From contig CAMYFZ010000008.1 of the NCBI GenBank assembly GCA_947255165.1, positions 1 to 42,145 of the forward strand: DNA of 42,145 nt. The letters are read 5' to 3'. The notes below the pieces were generated by a model. The model saw only the letters and a list, made by a program, of their open reading frames with translations, was not told where the DNA came from and did not search any database. Shown here in pieces: positions 17,708-26,918 of this stretch. The position numbers and the translations under genes were made by a program. Source of the DNA: an uncultured Varibaculum sp. Its GTDB lineage: Bacteria > Actinomycetota > Actinomycetes > Actinomycetales > Actinomycetaceae. How positions within the stretch are numbered: position 1 is the first letter of the stretch; every line of letters starts with the position of its first letter.

Positions 17708-18682
17708 ATGACGATAAAAGTAGCAATAAATGGATATGGCAACCTGGGACAGGCAGTAGAACGAGCAGTCAATGCCGCCGGCGATATGGAAGCGGTGGCA
17801 GTCTTTACCCGCCGGGACCCGGAGAGCCTGAAAACTGCAGGTACTCCGGTTTATTCTCTGTCTCAAATGGCTGATTTTGCGGGGAAAGTAGATGTGTGTA
17901 TTTGCTGCGGAGGCAGTGCCACCGATCTGCGTACCCAAGGACCAGCCGCCGTTGCCTACTTCAATACCGTAGATTCTTTTGACACCCATGCCGATATTCC
18001 CGCCTACTTTGCAGATATGGATGCCGCCGCCAAGAAAGCGGGACATTCTGCCCTGATTTCCACCGGGTGGGATCCGGGATTGTTCTCCATTGCCCGCACC
18101 CTCACCGGTGCGGTGCTCCCGGACGGATACACTCAGACTTTCTGGGGACGCGGGGTTTCCCAGGGCCATTCGGATGCTATTCGCCGCATCGAAGGGGTGG
18201 AGGGCGCTGTGCAGTACACTGTCCCCAACCAAGAGGCGATGCGCGCGGTTGAAAGCGGTGAGAATCCCCAGCTAACCACGGCAGATAAACATACTCGGCT
18301 CTGTTACGTAGTAGCGGCTCCCGGTGCTGATAAAGAAGCGATTGCCCGCGAGATCAAGCAGATGCCTAAATATTTTGCGGACTATGAAACCACCGTTAAC
18401 TTTATTTCTGCTGAGGAACTGGCGCGGGATCATTCGGGTATGCCTCACGGCGGGGAAGTGATTCGGGTGGGACATACCCGCGAGGGAATCAAACACTTGG
18501 TCCGCTTCCAGCTGCAGCTAGATTCCAACCCCGATTTCACTGGCTCGATGGTGACTGCCAGCGCTCGTGCTCTGGTTCGTCTGCACGAACATGGCCACCG
18601 CGGGGCTGCCAGTGTCCTGGATCTGCCTCCCGCCTGGTATTCACCGTCCTCCCCCGAGCAGCTGCGCGCCCAGTTGCTGTAA
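17708..18682 (+). CDS. ddh: meso-Diaminopimelate D-dehydrogenase
   Basis: 324 residues, matching the 320-326 of known Ddh enzymes. It catalyses the one-step NADPH-dependent amination of tetrahydrodipicolinate to meso-diaminopimelate, a shortcut in lysine and cell-wall precursor synthesis. Seen: an N-terminal nucleotide-binding NGYGNLGQAVE, the conserved CICCGGSATDL, NTVDSFDTHADIP, STGWDPGLFS, and FWGRGVSQGHSDAIRRIEGV. The C-terminal dimer region ends in LDLPPAWYSP. The start codon ATG follows TAATAT by six bases, so the mRNA is probably leaderless. Ddh is scattered among bacteria and often acquired by transfer. It stands alone here between two terminators, with no other lysine genes beside it. 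Confidence 0.94.
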   Translation: MTIKVAINGYGNLGQAVERAVNAAGDMEAVAVFTRRDPESLKTAGTPVYSLSQMADFAGKVDVCICCGGSATDLRTQGPAAVAYFNTVDSFDTHADIPAYFADMDAAAKKAGHSALISTGWDPGLFSIARTLTGAVLPDGYTQTFWGRGVSQGHSDAIRRIEGVEGAVQYTVPNQEAMRAVESGENPQLTTADKHTRLCYVVAAPGADKEAIAREIKQMPKYFADYETTVNFISAEELARDHSGMPHGGEVIRVGHTREGIKHLVRFQLQLDSNPDFTGSMVTASARALVRLHEHGHRGAASVLDLPPAWYSPSSPEQLRAQLL

Positions 18683-18780
18683 ACAATGCAATTCCCTGTA
18701 GATTTGGGGCCATCTACCGAGAGCAGCTTTAGTCCGGCTGCCCCTAAGCTACGTGTCAGCCGCGGGTAGGACCAATAGTT

Positions 18781-18819
18781 AAAGGGGCTGAGGAATAGTA
18801 TTACTCCTCAGCCCCCTTT
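18781..18819. terminator. Bidirectional terminator between ddh and the DUF1540 gene
   Basis: AAAGGGGCTGAGGA and TCCTCAGCCCCCTTT form a stem with one bulged C and a 10-base loop. It lies between convergent genes and has A/T ends on both strands. Confidence 0.75.
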
Positions 18820-18830
18820 AATCTGCGATC

Positions 18831-18847
18831 CTTACTTATTAAGTAAG
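18831..18847. repeat. Short inverted repeat CTTACTT-ATT-AAGTAAG
   Basis: 7-base arms with a 3-base loop, just downstream of the DUF1540 stop. It could help terminate or stabilise that transcript. Further TTACTTAC copies follow. Confidence 0.45.
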
Positions 18848-18882
18848 AACCCGGGTACTTAGTTACTTACTGTCCCAATTAC

Positions 18883-19143
18883 CTAGGCAGTAGCAAAGGT
18901 AAGGCACTTTTCATCAGCGCCAACTTTAACGGAATCGGCTTGGCACAGCAGGTGTTTATTAAACTTGCAATCTGCAAGCTGGCAAGCACCAACCTGGGAA
19001 TTAACTTTCCCGAGGCCGCCCTTTTCATCCAGAGAAATAAAGGTTACGCATCCACCTTTAGCAATGGTTACCGCATAAGCGTTGCAACCATTATCGTTGA
19101 AAGCGCAATCACTAGCTGAACAATTTACTCCCGGCATTGCCAT
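18883..19143 (-). CDS. DUF1540 protein with two Cys4 modules
   Basis: 86 residues containing two copies of the DUF1540 cysteine pattern. Cysteines at 8, 13, 20 and 32 form the first module, and 54, 59, 67 and 80 the second; each begins C-x4-C followed by F-N. The family is thought to bind metal through these cysteines, but its role is unknown; zinc storage or a redox function would be guesses. GGGGGA lies ahead of the ATG. It has its own terminator and sits alone between ddh and dnaG. Small size and no signal peptide suggest a cytoplasmic protein. Confidence 0.88.
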   Translation of the reverse strand: MAMPGVNCSASDCAFNDNGCNAYAVTIAKGGCVTFISLDEKGGLGKVNSQVGACQLADCKFNKHLLCQADSVKVGADEKCLTFATA

Positions 19144-19317
19144 TTGAGTTCCCCCTTTGAAGATTTCTTATTAAGACAATTTCAATCTACGCGAGGAATA
19201 TACGAAAGAAAAGGAAATAAATTTAGAAATGTCCCACCCACAAATAAAAAGACATATTCCCTGGTAAAAAGCTTTTTTTATTCTAATATGCAAAATAGCG
19301 TCCCCTAAATTTAAATA

Positions 19318-19348
19318 GCAATAGCGCTATGACTTAAATTAGTATTGC
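19318..19348. repeat. Palindromes after dnaG, possible terminator
   Basis: GCAATA (19318-19323) and TATTGC (19343-19348) enclose the 10-base palindrome ATAGCGCTAT (19321-19330). Nearby, AAAAAGCTTTTT sits at about 19266. The stretch 19144-19364 is AT-rich and otherwise empty. It could end the dnaG transcript. Confidence 0.35.
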
Positions 19349-19364
19349 GTACCTAAGTTGTTGC

Positions 19365-21386
19365 TTATTTATATTTTTGCAGGTTACGGCGGGTATTCTC
19401 CAGGTCCATTAATTCGGAAAAAATCTGTTGATACTGCTCATCTTGGGGGTCACAGCGTTGTAGTCGTGCCTTTGTCTCCGCAATTTGGCGGGATAGGTCG
19501 CCGCGAATCATTGCTCCCCACATTCCCCGCGCGTAATCGTTTAAACGCTCGGGATCGTCTTGCGGGAGCGGGGACACCACTAGCGCGGACAGTAGACTTT
19601 GTAACTGCTGCCCAACCTGTGTATTAAGCAGTTCAACCCAACGTTTAGTAGCTAGGATTACTGCGCGTTTCCCTGGCATCCCCAGTTCATCCTCGGCACC
19701 TCGCCATAGTTCCGCGTATTTTTCTAAGCCTCCCACACTGGAAATGGCGGCAAAAAGGGCGCTGAACATGGGTACTCTAAAGGCTGCGGGGGAAACCGTT
19801 TCTACTCCGATGCCGAAAAGGCTGGCCGGGAGCTGCAATAGGCACTCCAAAGCTTGCCGCTCCAAGTTGGCGACCGGATCAGAACTATCTGGCAAAGTAA
19901 TTGCCGCCGGTGCGCCCGAGGTTCCCGGGTTCCCGCTTTGGCCGCCCCCAGTAGAAGCTGCGGACGCAAAGGGGCTACCTGCGGGAATATTACCTAATCC
20001 GGGAGCTGGTTTGGGTTGAGCGCGGGAAGCGTTTCGCACTATTTGGCGCACCTCGTCTTCAGGCATCCCCACCCAACCGGCCAGGCGCCGGGTATATTCC
20101 GAACGCAGCGCCAGATCCCGAATCCGTCCCACTATGGGGGCGGCGGCTCGTAAACCAGCCACCCGCCCTTCGGAAGTATCCAGGTTGTGAGCTTTTAGGA
20201 TAGTGCGTAACACAAACTCAAATAGGGGACGGCGCGAATCCACCAGTGCTCGCACTGCACTAGCACCTTTGGCCTGCCAGAGGTCACAGGGATCCTTGCC
20301 CGACGGCTCGATAGCCACGAAGGTTTGGGAGGCAAAGGCCTGGTCTTCTGCGAAGGCGTGCAGGGCTGCCTTTTGTCCGGCCGCATCGCCATCGAAAGTA
20401 AAAATCACTTCCCCGCCCCGGGCTTTCCCGGACGAGAGCATCACTCCGGCGGCCGGATCGGCGCTATCACCCAACAGGCGGCGCACAATCCGTACGTGAC
20501 CAGCGCTAAAGGCAGTGCCGCAGGTAGCGACCGCGCATTCCACCCCGGAAAGATGAGCGGCCATTACGTCGGTATAGCCTTCAACTACCACAATTCGGCG
20601 TTGCTTGCTGATGGCTTTCTTGGCCATCTCGATCCCGTAGAGCACTTCGGATTTCTTATAGACCGCAGTTTCGGGAGTATTTAAGTATTTTGGTCCTTTA
20701 TCTTCGTCTGAAAGTCGGCGCGCCCCAAAGCCCACCACTTCTCCCGTCAGGTTTGCTATTGGCCAAATCACCCGCCCCCGAAAGCGGTCATAGGGCCCGC
20801 GTTGCCCTTTAGAAAACAGTCCCGACGCCGCCAGCTCCGGTTCGGTAAATCCGCGTTTGCGCAGATAAGAAAGAAGCGCGTCCCACGAGTTAGGCGCGTA
20901 TCCCAGGGAAAACTTAGCAATAGCATCAGCGTCGAATCCGCGAGCGAGAAGAAAGTTGCGTGCCACCTCGCCTTCTTTGCTCCCCAATTGGGAGCGGAAG
21001 AATTGCGCGGCGTTGCGGTTAGCTTCGGTGATTCGCGAGCGGGAAACCCGGTTAGGATCTTTCCTATCTCCCCCTCCACCTTCTTCATAATGCAAGGTAA
21101 CACCGGTTTTATCGGCCAGGTATTGCACCGCTTCCGTAAAAGAGAGGTGGTGAATGTTTTCAACAAACTTGATTACGTCCCCACCCTCTCCGCATCCAAA
21201 GCAGTGATAGTAGCCTTGAGCAGGACGCACATGAAACGAGGGGGTCCGTTCGTCATGGAAGGGACAAAGTCCTTTCAGGGAACCGACTCCGGCCGGGCGC
21301 AACGCCACCTGCTCGCCCACGATTTCATCGATCCGGGCACGCTCGCGCACCTGATCGATATCCTCACGTCGAATTAACCCCGCCAT
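19365..21386 (-). CDS. dnaG: DNA primase
   Basis: 673 residues. The N-terminal zinc-binding domain has C41, H44, C62 and C65 (CPFH...HCFGC). Next come the RNA polymerase domain (YLNTPETAVYKKSEVLYG) and TOPRIM core motifs VVVEGYTDVMAAH and TFDGDAAGQKA. The C-terminal region should be the DnaB-binding domain and is preceded by a Gly/Pro/Ser-rich linker (~455-500). It makes RNA primers for chromosome replication. TATGAT ends six bases before the ATG, so it may have its own leaderless transcript even though dgt lies just upstream in the same direction. The dusB-dgt-dnaG order is common in actinobacteria. Confidence 0.96.
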   Translation of the reverse strand: MAGLIRREDIDQVRERARIDEIVGEQVALRPAGVGSLKGLCPFHDERTPSFHVRPAQGYYHCFGCGEGGDVIKFVENIHHLSFTEAVQYLADKTGVTLHYEEGGGGDRKDPNRVSRSRITEANRNAAQFFRSQLGSKEGEVARNFLLARGFDADAIAKFSLGYAPNSWDALLSYLRKRGFTEPELAASGLFSKGQRGPYDRFRGRVIWPIANLTGEVVGFGARRLSDEDKGPKYLNTPETAVYKKSEVLYGIEMAKKAISKQRRIVVVEGYTDVMAAHLSGVECAVATCGTAFSAGHVRIVRRLLGDSADPAAGVMLSSGKARGGEVIFTFDGDAAGQKAALHAFAEDQAFASQTFVAIEPSGKDPCDLWQAKGASAVRALVDSRRPLFEFVLRTILKAHNLDTSEGRVAGLRAAAPIVGRIRDLALRSEYTRRLAGWVGMPEDEVRQIVRNASRAQPKPAPGLGNIPAGSPFASAASTGGGQSGNPGTSGAPAAITLPDSSDPVANLERQALECLLQLPASLFGIGVETVSPAAFRVPMFSALFAAISSVGGLEKYAELWRGAEDELGMPGKRAVILATKRWVELLNTQVGQQLQSLLSALVVSPLPQDDPERLNDYARGMWGAMIRGDLSRQIAETKARLQRCDPQDEQYQQIFSELMDLENTRRNLQKYK

Positions 21387-21392
21387 GTCTTA

Positions 21393-21398
21393 ATCATA
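21393..21398 (-). promoter_or_regulatory. -10 element of dnaG, leaderless
   Basis: TATGAT on the minus strand is followed by six bases and then the ATG at 21386. No ribosome-binding site is visible. Confidence 0.5.
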
Positions 21399-21435
21399 AG
21401 CGAGGGCGAGCTCCCCGGAGTACAGGTTCCGAATC

Positions 21436-22698
21436 TTACAGGGAACGGAACATACCGCAGATGCGCCCGTGCCACTGGTTAGCGCTAGTGTCGGTCAGCG
21501 AAGCAATTTGATCAACTAGGGCTCGCAATCTGCCTTCATCGTCACTGGCCTGACGCCAAGCGCTAAGATGGGGTTCTTCCAGCTCTTCCGGGCGCTCCCA
21601 GAGCGCATCGGCTAGTTCATAGATAGTGGTGCGCTGCGCTAAATAAATAGGCTCGGTTTCTCGCGGCGCCATCATATAGGCGGCAGCGATTCCCTTTAAA
21701 AGCTTGATTTCGGCGAGGGTGGTATCCGGAATAACCAGATCTGCATCGTAACGATGCAAGGGACCGGTTCCTGCCGCCTGCAAAGTCGCAGTAGAGACTG
21801 CCGAGCAAAAGCGTCCGATCAGTTGGGAAGTCATATTTTTCAGCCGCGCCATATCGCGATAGGAACCATCGAAACTAGCCAGCCACTCCGGCAGACCCCG
21901 AATCCGTTTCCAGGCATTTTCTAATTCATCGCCCTGCACGGCTCCGTACCATTCAGTCGCGGTCTTAAACACCAGTTCTAAAGATTTGCTCTCCCCCAAG
22001 GTAGCGGGATCTATCCCCCGGGTTTGGATGGCATCTTCGACATCGTGCACTGAATAGGCAATATCATCGGAAATATCCATGATTTGCGCTTCGAGGCAGC
22101 GCTGCCGGGGAGGGGAAAAGGTTCGCATCCAGTTAAAAACTTCGGCGTCTTCGCGGTAGCAATTGTATTTGCGGCGCGAATACTCGCTATTGGCGCCCTC
22201 CCCTTTGAGCCAAGGATATTTACAAACTGCGTCCAGGGTGGCGCGCGTCAGATTTAACCCCAAAGGACTTCCTTTTTCACTGAGAACTTTGGGTTCCAGG
22301 CGGGTAAGCAGGCGGAAAGTTTGCGCATTTCCCTCAAAACCACCAATATCCTTGGCAACTTCGTCGAGGGCCCGCTCCCCATTGTGTCCAAAAGGCGGAT
22401 GTCCCAGGTCGTGGGCTTGGCAAGCGGCATCCACGATATCGGGGTCGCACCCCATCTCTTGCGCTATTGACCGGCCTACCTGGGAAACCTCTATGGAATG
22501 AGTAAGCCGGGTGCGGATAAAAGAATCGGTGGCCGGCCCCAGCACCTGAGTTTTTGCGCCCAGACGCCGCAGCGCTGAAGAATACATAATCCGGGCGCGG
22601 TCTCTAGCAAACTCGGTTCGATGCGAAGATTTCGTAGGCTCTGCTTTGAAGCGTTCGCGATCGCGAGGTGAATAGGGCGCACTTTCCATATATTCCAC
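21436..22698 (-). CDS. dgt: Deoxyguanosine triphosphate triphosphohydrolase-like protein
   Basis: 420 residues with the HD-domain metal ligands of dNTPases: TRLTHSIEV (His67), CQAHDLGHPPFGHNGERAL (His96, Asp97, His100) and DISDDIAYSVHDVEDA later in the chain. The family hydrolyses dNTPs to nucleoside and triphosphate, helping control dNTP pools. Two starts are possible: GTG 22698 or ATG 22689. Both keep the conserved YSPRDRERF, and neither has an ideal ribosome-binding site. It is followed by dnaG and preceded by dusB on the same strand, the usual actinobacterial arrangement. Confidence 0.93.
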   Translation of the reverse strand: MEYMESAPYSPRDRERFKAEPTKSSHRTEFARDRARIMYSSALRRLGAKTQVLGPATDSFIRTRLTHSIEVSQVGRSIAQEMGCDPDIVDAACQAHDLGHPPFGHNGERALDEVAKDIGGFEGNAQTFRLLTRLEPKVLSEKGSPLGLNLTRATLDAVCKYPWLKGEGANSEYSRRKYNCYREDAEVFNWMRTFSPPRQRCLEAQIMDISDDIAYSVHDVEDAIQTRGIDPATLGESKSLELVFKTATEWYGAVQGDELENAWKRIRGLPEWLASFDGSYRDMARLKNMTSQLIGRFCSAVSTATLQAAGTGPLHRYDADLVIPDTTLAEIKLLKGIAAAYMMAPRETEPIYLAQRTTIYELADALWERPEELEEPHLSAWRQASDDEGRLRALVDQIASLTDTSANQWHGRICGMFRSL

Positions 22699-22724
22699 TC
22701 TAGCCTGCGCCTAGGGCTTTGCCC

Positions 22725-23939
22725 CTAATAGCCGCCCTCATCTAGGGAAGTATCCAGCTTTGCAGCCTCCAGAATCCGGGCAGCGGCCGCATCTACCTCT
22801 CTGGTTGCTAGCCATCCTTCTGGCAGGTGGGTTTTGCGGGGGTTACCCCGTCGGCCGCGTTTACCTTCCGCTGCTGGAGGGAAGGGCAAATCAGGATCTA
22901 GGGTAGAAAACAGTTGCTCTAACTCTTGCAAACTATTAGCACTGGTGAGGGCGCGGCGAAAGTCTCCCCCAACCGCAAATCCCCGAAAATACCACCCCAG
23001 GTGTTTGCGCATATCCCGCAGGGCGCGTTCCGGGTTTCCCATCCAGGAGCTCAGCATCTGGGCGTGCCGCAGCGCCATCCGGCATACCTGCCCCAAGTTG
23101 GGGCGGGCCCGGTTATCCGAGCCGTTAAGCGCGCTCGCCAAGTCATAGAACAGCCAGGGTCTTCCCTGGCAGCCGCGCCCGATTTCCACTCCCGCGCAAC
23201 CGGTTTGCTCTAGCATTGCCAGGGCGTCCTCGGCAGAAAAAATATCGCCGTTCCCCCAGACCGGGATCTCTAAATCCTGTCTTAACTGGGCAATAGCCTC
23301 CCAGTTGGCGCTGCCGGAATAGTATTGATTGGCGCTGCGGCCGTGTAGCACCACCGCACTCGCCCCTACCTTTTGTGCCAGCAGGCCCGCATCCCGATAG
23401 GTTTCATGATCGGCATCGATACCGATACGAATCTTCGCGGTTACCGGCACTGACTTTTCGCGGGGAGAATCTTTCTCCCCTGCCGCAGCCCCGGCTACCA
23501 CTGCCGCCACTATCTGCCCAAAGCGCTCTATTTTCCAAGGTAGAGCGGCCCCGGCGCCCTTGCGAGTCACTTTCGGAACCGGACAGCCAAAGTTAATATC
23601 CAGGTGATCAGCCAAACCCTGGCGCACCAACATCCGAGCACCTTGATACATAGTTTCCGGGTCTACCCCGTGCAGCTGCACGGAACGGAAAGTCTCCTCC
23701 GGGTCTGGTTTGATCAAATCCAGAGTATGGGAATTACCTTCCACCAGGGCGCGGGCAGTAATCATTTCACAAACATAAAGCCCGCTGGCCGGGCCATCAG
23801 TAGCGGTAATCCCTAGATCTTTTAACGCTTGCACCGCCTGTTCCCGGCAAATCCGGCGAAACGGTGCATTAGTGACTCCCGCCATCGGCGCCAAAGCGAT
23901 AGGAGTAGCAACCATAATTTCCCCGAGCTTAGCGGGCAT
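22725..23939 (-). CDS. dusB: tRNA-dihydrouridine synthase (DusB type)
   Basis: 404 residues. A flavoprotein that reduces specific uridines in tRNA. Seen: the N-terminal APMAGVTNAPFR, LDINFGCPVPKVTRKGAGA with the catalytic Cys119, VTAKIRIGID, VVLHGRSANQYY and VWGNGDIFSAEDA in the TIM barrel, then a C-terminal helical domain. AAAGGAGG eight bases before the ATG fixes the start at 23939, which overlaps the YibE/F stop by 11 bases. An acidic/basic insertion at ~165-175 (AAGEKDSPREKS) is slightly unusual. It is part of the glyS-yibE/F-dusB-dgt-dnaG run. Confidence 0.94.
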   Translation of the reverse strand: MPAKLGEIMVATPIALAPMAGVTNAPFRRICREQAVQALKDLGITATDGPASGLYVCEMITARALVEGNSHTLDLIKPDPEETFRSVQLHGVDPETMYQGARMLVRQGLADHLDINFGCPVPKVTRKGAGAALPWKIERFGQIVAAVVAGAAAGEKDSPREKSVPVTAKIRIGIDADHETYRDAGLLAQKVGASAVVLHGRSANQYYSGSANWEAIAQLRQDLEIPVWGNGDIFSAEDALAMLEQTGCAGVEIGRGCQGRPWLFYDLASALNGSDNRARPNLGQVCRMALRHAQMLSSWMGNPERALRDMRKHLGWYFRGFAVGGDFRRALTSANSLQELEQLFSTLDPDLPFPPAAEGKRGRRGNPRKTHLPEGWLATREVDAAAARILEAAKLDTSLDEGGY

Positions 23940-25278
23940 GCCGACCGCCTCCTTTACGCACTACCGTTTTTATGCCTTCACCTAACATTTCGGGCTCTAC
24001 CTGCTCATTTACTCCTGAATCTTTCGCGGAAGACGAATGCACTCCCGAGACTGGCTCCGAGGAAGCCCGCACGAATTTCACTAAGAAAGTCCCCACCACG
24101 GTGGTCGCGGGAATCGCCAACACCAAGCCGATTGAGGCCACCAAGGTGCGCACGATTTCCTCGGCAATTTGGGAAACCGTAAGCAGTTCCAGGAAAGGAC
24201 GCTTCGAGAGCATCGCCAAAATCAAAGTAGGCAGCGCAGTACCAACATAGGCGAAGGCCAACGTATAGACGGTAGAGGCAATATGATCACGTCCAATCCG
24301 CATTGCCCGGGAAAATAGTTTTCGCCGCGGCATTTGCGGGTTGGCCTCATCGAGTTCCCAAACCGCTGATGCCTGGGTAATGGTTACGTCATTTAAAGCG
24401 CCTAAGCCGGCCACTACGATTCCGCACATAAACAGGGAAGGCAGCGCCAGAGCCGGCAGCTGGCTACCTAAGATCAGCGCGTCCTCACCGCTAGCTCCGG
24501 TAAGTCCCGCCGCCCGGGTACCTACATATGCCAGTAAAACTGTCACTACCAGCCCTAAAAGGGTCCCCAGCAAAGCGGTAGTGGTGCGGATAGTAATCCC
24601 GTGCGCCAGATACACCGAGAGGAACATAATCGCCCCTACCCCCGCCAAGGTCACCAGCATGGGAGGTTGCCCAGCCATAAGCGCCGGTAGAATAAAGAAT
24701 ACAATCACCAGGGTGGAGGCCAGTAGCCCCAGCAGCGCCAAGAAGCCGCGCCTGCCGGCTACCGCCACCACAACTATCACATACAAAACCGCCATAATGG
24801 CCAGGGCGTTGCCTCTTTTAATATCGGTAAAGAGGAAGGGCGTACCGGTGGCCATAGCTTCAGGGTCATAAAGCATCCACACCGCAGTCCCCACTCGAAT
24901 CGCCGACTTGGATTCTTCGGGGACCCTAACCGGTACGATCTGGTCTTTCCACTGCCCTTCCAGGACTTTCACGCATACCAGTGGCTGCGTTTCCGGCATG
25001 CCATTAGTGGAGTCAGCTGCTCCCTTGGGCATTTTCAGTCCCGGAATCAGACATTTTTTCCCGTCTAACCCGCTCACCTGGCCGCTCAAACGGTTAGTTC
25101 CCTGCTGCGCCCACTCCTGCTGAGAATCCCCCAAGGGTTTCGGACTGTATAGGGTAACGATACCGACAATAATCGCCAGTAAAACTGGTACTATCAGCGC
25201 AGTTAGGATGCGGCGCGCACGGCGCAGAGCCTGTGGATCCGGGCGAGAATTACTGGAGCGACGGAGGTGCTGATGCAA
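23929..25278 (-). CDS. YibE/F-like multispanning membrane protein
   Basis: 449 residues. One N-terminal transmembrane segment (~25-45), a periplasmic-side domain of about 110 residues, then seven or so hydrophobic helices. Signature segments of the YibE/F family include GALNDVTITQASAVWEL and FSRAMRIGRDHIASTVYTL. The family has no proven function; transport is a guess. The start is TTG 25278 after AGGACG. Its 3' end overlaps dusB. The C-terminal ~45 residues are hydrophilic and Ser/Glu-rich. It lies 13 bases after glyS and so is co-transcribed. Confidence 0.88.
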   Translation of the reverse strand: MHQHLRRSSNSRPDPQALRRARRILTALIVPVLLAIIVGIVTLYSPKPLGDSQQEWAQQGTNRLSGQVSGLDGKKCLIPGLKMPKGAADSTNGMPETQPLVCVKVLEGQWKDQIVPVRVPEESKSAIRVGTAVWMLYDPEAMATGTPFLFTDIKRGNALAIMAVLYVIVVVAVAGRRGFLALLGLLASTLVIVFFILPALMAGQPPMLVTLAGVGAIMFLSVYLAHGITIRTTTALLGTLLGLVVTVLLAYVGTRAAGLTGASGEDALILGSQLPALALPSLFMCGIVVAGLGALNDVTITQASAVWELDEANPQMPRRKLFSRAMRIGRDHIASTVYTLAFAYVGTALPTLILAMLSKRPFLELLTVSQIAEEIVRTLVASIGLVLAIPATTVVGTFLVKFVRASSEPVSGVHSSSAKDSGVNEQVEPEMLGEGIKTVVRKGGGRHAR

Positions 25279-25291
25279 ACGCGTCCTGCCT

Positions 25292-26686
25292 TTAGCAGCC
25301 CACCAGCCGCGTTGCTAAATAGTTAGTTAGCTCCGCAATTTTGACCCGTTCTTGCTCCATGGAGTCGCGGTCACGTACGGTCACGCACTGGTCGTCCCCG
25401 GACTGGAAGTCGTAGGTAACGCAGAAGGGGGTGCCGATTTCGTCTTGGCGGCGGTATCTCCTGCCTACTTGACCGGCCTGGTCATACTCGATATTCCAGT
25501 TGGCTCGCAGCTCTTGGGCAATCTCTTGGGCCGGTCCGGTTAGTTCATCCTTACGGGAAAGGGGCAAAACTGCTACTTTCACCGGAGCCAGACGCGGATC
25601 TAGACGCAGCACCGTACGCTTATCCACTCCCCCCTTGGCATTGGGGGCTTCGTCCTCACAATAGGCCTCCACCATGAAGGCCATTAGCGAACGAGTAAGT
25701 CCCGCTGAGGGCTCTACCACGTAGGGTATCCAGCGCTCCCCCTTTGTCTGGTCGAAGTAGTCCAGGTTCTTACCGGAAGCCTCCTGGTGAACACCCAGGT
25801 CGTAGTCAGTACGGTTGGCGATCCCCTCTAGCTCGCCCCACTTCGATCCCTGGAATCCGAAGGCATATTCGATATCGACGGTGCGCTTGGAGTAGTGAGA
25901 CAGTTTTTCTTGCGGATGCTCATATAAGCGCAGATTGTCTTTAGCGATCCCCAAGTCTTGGTACCAATCGAGACGTTCATCGATCCAGTACTGATGCCAC
26001 TCTTCATCAGTACCCGGTTCTACGAAGAACTCTAGTTCCATCTGCTCGAACTCGCGGGTACGGAAAATGAAGTTCCCAGGAGTGATTTCGTTGCGGAAGG
26101 ATTTGCCAATCTGCCCGATCCCAAAAGGTGGTTTCATCCGGGCAGAGGACATTACGTTCGCGAAGTTAATGAAAATACCTTGCGCGGTTTCCGGGCGCAG
26201 GAAGTGCAGACCTTTTTCGTCGTCGACCGGTCCCAGGAAAGTTTTGAGCAATCCCGAGAAGGCGCGCGGCTCGGTCCACTGTCCCCGTTTCCCACAAGCC
26301 GGGCACGGTACGTCCTCCATGGATACCTCATCGGCGGAGGGTAGCTGGTGCTTTTCCGCATAGGCTTCCTGCAGGTCATCCTGGCGGTGGCGAGTATGGC
26401 AGGCGGTGCATTCAATCAACGGATCAGTGAAAGCTTTGAGGTGACCGGAGGCTTCCCAAACTTTGGTTGGCAAAATAACCGAGGAATCCAGTCCCACCAC
26501 ATCGGCGCGCGAACGCACTATCCGGTTCCACCACTGCCGTTTAATATTTTCTTTTAACTCTACCCCTAAAGGACCGTAGTCCCAGGCAGAGCGGGTTCCA
26601 CCATAGATTTCACCGCAGGGGTACACAAAGCCGCGTCGCTTTGCCAGATTGATGACACTTTCCAAATTCGAGGGCGTTTCAGCCAC
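25292..26686 (-). CDS. glyS: Glycyl-tRNA synthetase, single-chain dimeric type
   Basis: 464 residues from GTG 26686, which has AAGGAG seven bases upstream; longer versions from 26731 lack such a site. Class II motifs are clear: [16 protein letters not shown] near the N-terminus, motif 2 [24 protein letters not shown], and motif 3 [14 protein letters not shown]. Two CxxC/H pairs (CTACH, CPACG) can hold zinc. This is the archaeal/eukaryal-like alpha2 enzyme used by actinobacteria, not the split GlyQ-GlyS form. It charges tRNA-Gly with glycine. It heads the minus-strand block; a weak -10 TAGAAT lies at 26737-26742. No T-box is visible. Confidence 0.96.
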   Translation of the reverse strand: MAETPSNLESVINLAKRRGFVYPCGEIYGGTRSAWDYGPLGVELKENIKRQWWNRIVRSRADVVGLDSSVILPTKVWEASGHLKAFTDPLIECTACHTRHRQDDLQEAYAEKHQLPSADEVSMEDVPCPACGKRGQWTEPRAFSGLLKTFLGPVDDEKGLHFLRPETAQGIFINFANVMSSARMKPPFGIGQIGKSFRNEITPGNFIFRTREFEQMELEFFVEPGTDEEWHQYWIDERLDWYQDLGIAKDNLRLYEHPQEKLSHYSKRTVDIEYAFGFQGSKWGELEGIANRTDYDLGVHQEASGKNLDYFDQTKGERWIPYVVEPSAGLTRSLMAFMVEAYCEDEAPNAKGGVDKRTVLRLDPRLAPVKVAVLPLSRKDELTGPAQEIAQELRANWNIEYDQAGQVGRRYRRQDEIGTPFCVTYDFQSGDDQCVTVRDRDSMEQERVKIAELTNYLATRLVGC

Positions 26687-26817
26687 TGTATTTCTCCTTA
26701 AGCTCAACTTGCTGCGCGAAGGCGCTACCACCCCAGATTCTACCGGGTTGTCTGTACTTTCCCAGAACCGGAAGGCCGGAGCGTGACTTACAACTCTAAA
26801 AAAGAGGCAGGGGCCTA

Positions 26818-26835
26818 GGAAAAACCAGTTTTTCC
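26818..26835. repeat. Palindrome between glyS and znuA
   Basis: GGAAAAAC-CA-GTTTTTCC has perfect 8-base arms. It lies in the divergent region about 80 bases before znuA. A second imperfect palindrome, CCGGGTTCACCTGG, overlaps its end. Either could be a regulator site; the function is unknown. Confidence 0.4.
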
Positions 26836-26892
26836 GGGTTCACCTGGAGTTTTTCTCGTTACTTATTGTACGCCCATCGCTTTGCTTTTGAG

Positions 26893-26911
26893 AACGGTTA
26901 TCGTTTATATT
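26893..26911 (+). promoter_or_regulatory. Zur-like box overlapping the znuA -10 element
   Basis: AACGGTTATCGTT (26893-26905) is palindromic apart from one G-T pair and resembles binding sites of Fur/Zur-type metal regulators. It runs directly into TATATT (26906-26911), a -10 element seven bases before the znuA ATG. Zinc-loaded repressor here would block transcription. This is inferred from pattern and context. Confidence 0.6.
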
Positions 26912-26918
26912 TTTTGCT

